This document shows positions 4,141 through 5,238 of a DNA stretch of 5,238 nucleotides, one piece after another. Numbering within the stretch: position 1 is the first letter of the stretch; each line of letters begins with the position of its first letter. The DNA comes from Rhodospirillaceae bacterium CCH5-H10 (GTDB lineage Bacteria > Pseudomonadota > Alphaproteobacteria > Reyranellales > Reyranellaceae): assembly GCA_001557035.1 (NCBI GenBank), contig LSKJ01000222.1, forward strand, positions 1-5,238, written 5' to 3'. Below the pieces are notes generated by a model, which saw only the letters and a program-made list of their open reading frames with translations, was not told where the DNA came from and made no database searches. The position numbers were made by a program, and so were the translations under genes.

Positions 4141-5238
4141 GGTCGTGGCGATGGCCTTCGCCGTCTTCAGGGCGGCGATCTCGTCATCGCTATAGCCCAC
4201 CTCGCGCATGATCTCGACCGTGTGCTCGCCGATTCCGGGCGACTTCTGCCGCGTCTCGACGGGCGCGGCGGAGAGCTTGATCGGGTTGGCGGCCGACTTC
4301 ACCGGGCCGATGCCCGGATAGTCGATCTCCAATACCGAGCCGCGCGCCTTGGCATGCTCGCTCGCCATCACGTCGCTCACCTTGTAGGCGGCGGAACAGG
4401 GCATGCCGGCGGGGATCAGCTTTTCGAGCAACTCGTCCGCCGAATGCTCGAGGAAATGGGCTTCGATCATTCCTTCGAGGAGCGCCCGATAGGCAACGCG
4501 GCCGGCGTTGGTCTTGAAGCGTTCGTCGTCCAGCCAGTCCTTCCGGCCGAGCGCCGTGCAGAGCAGGCGCCAGAAGGCGTCGTTGGTGCCGGCCACGAAC
4601 ACTGGCTGGGTCTTGGTCGGGAAGACGCGCAGCGGGCAGAGGATCGTGTTCGAGGTCCCCATGCGCTCCGGGTTCTCGCCGGTCAGCCCGTGGTTGGTGA
4701 TCCAGTGGCTCATCATGTGCATGCCGACGTCGAACAGCGATAGGTCGAGTCGCTGGCCCTTGCCGGTCTTGATCCGGTGCAGCAGCGCGAAGGCGATGCC
4801 GCCGGCGCAGGCGAGGCCAGTCGAATAGTCGATTGGCGCCGTGCCCACGCGGCACATCTCGCCCTGATAGGGGCCGGTCGCGTCCATCAGGCCGATCTCG
4901 GCCTGGATGCACGGGTCGTAGCCGGCGCGCGGCGCGTAGGGGCCGGTCTGGCCGTAGCCGGAGATCGAGGCGTAGATCGCCTGCGGATTGACCTTGGAGA
5001 CGGTCTCCCAGCCGAAGCCCAGCTTGTCGATCACGCCCGGCGTGAAGGCTTCCATGAACACGTCGGCCTTCTTCACCAGCCGCATCAGCACGTCCTTGCC
5101 GCCCGCGCTGCGCAGGTCGATCGCCAGGCCGCGCTTGTTGCGGTTCATCGACGGCACCCAGGCGCCGCCAAAATGCGGCCGGAAATGCTCGCCGTTCAGC
5201 GGCTCGACCTTGATCACGTCGGCGCCCATGTCGCCCAA
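4138..5238 (-). CDS. CaiB/BaiF family (class III) CoA-transferase, N-terminus cut by window edge
   Basis: The visible 366 residues run from LGDMGADVIKVEP to the C-terminus. Family members usually have about 30 more N-terminal residues (the VLDLSRVLAGP-type segment), so the leftmost TTG at 5238 is not the true start. Hallmarks are LGDMGADVIKVE (visible residues 1-12), MNRNKRGLAIDL (31-42), ISGYGQTGPYAPRAGYDP (92-109) and APIDYSTGLACAGGIAFALL (134-153), in which Asp137 should be the acyl-carrying catalytic aspartate. The C-terminal GIGEHTVEIMREVGYSDDEI segment is also typical. Such enzymes move CoA between organic acids, for example oxalate, carnitine, succinate or aromatic acids. The specific acid cannot be read from sequence, so no symbol is given. 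It is the upstream gene of an operon with the acetylpolyamine-type deacetylase, 9 nt apart. Confidence 0.92.
   Translation of the reverse strand: MGDMGADVIKVEPLNGEHFRPHFGGAWVPSMNRNKRGLAIDLRSAGGKDVLMRLVKKADVFMEAFTPGVIDKLGFGWETVSKVNPQAIYASISGYGQTGPYAPRAGYDPCIQAEIGLMDATGPYQGEMCRVGTAPIDYSTGLACAGGIAFALLHRIKTGKGQRLDLSLFDVGMHMMSHWITNHGLTGENPERMGTSNTILCPLRVFPTKTQPVFVAGTNDAFWRLLCTALGRKDWLDDERFKTNAGRVAYRALLEGMIEAHFLEHSADELLEKLIPAGMPCSAAYKVSDVMASEHAKARGSVLEIDYPGIGPVKSAANPIKLSAAPVETRQKSPGIGEHTVEIMREVGYSDDEIAALKTAKAIATT

Noticed and set aside
3838..4743. 301-codon plus-strand open frame across the deacetylase-transferase junction
   Set aside because: It is antisense to two genes with intact catalytic motifs, and the product is Gly/Arg-rich with no recognisable domain.
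5236..5238. TTG 5238 as the true start of the CoA-transferase
   Set aside because: It is the window edge. The visible sequence begins inside the conserved LGDMGADVIKVE motif, which normally lies about 30 residues into the protein.

Overview
This is a GC-rich bacterial chromosomal window, most likely from an alphaproteobacterium. The main clues are an exact GTTC-N7-GTTC repeat, the alphaproteobacterial LexA operator, in front of an imuA-imuB pair, and alphaproteobacterial-style versions of the other genes. A member of the Rhodospirillales or Hyphomicrobiales (Reyranella-like) would fit, but the sequence alone does not settle the genus.

Layout: (1) Positions 1-1120, minus strand: the start of an SOS mutagenesis cassette. 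imuA is complete and its 3' end overlaps the start of imuB by 83 nt. imuB runs off the left edge after 119 codons, and dnaE2 would be expected beyond it. (2) Positions 1121-1266: a divergent intergenic region carrying the LexA box at 1162-1176. (3) Positions 1267-2914, plus strand: two translationally overlapping genes. The first is a predicted exported metallo-beta-lactamase-fold hydrolase with unusual metal-ligand motifs. The second is an APH(6)/hydroxyurea-type small-molecule kinase. (4) Positions 2915-3099: a convergent intergenic region packed with inverted repeats and no convincing gene. (5) Positions 3100-5238, minus strand: a two-gene operon of a CaiB/BaiF-type (class III) CoA-transferase, cut by the right edge, followed 9 nt later and in the same frame by a histone-deacetylase-family acetylpolyamine amidohydrolase that starts at GTG.

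Functionally, the left part is a DNA-damage-induced translesion synthesis module. The middle pair is of unknown physiological role; its kinase resembles streptomycin and hydroxyurea phosphotransferases. The right operon plausibly serves catabolism, with deacetylation of an acetylated amine and CoA activation of an organic acid, although the substrates cannot be read from sequence. I see no mobile element, CRISPR array, rRNA or tRNA. I did not find a clearly new system. The best leads are the LexA box shared by divergent genes, the atypical hydrolase-kinase pair, and the structured convergent spacer.
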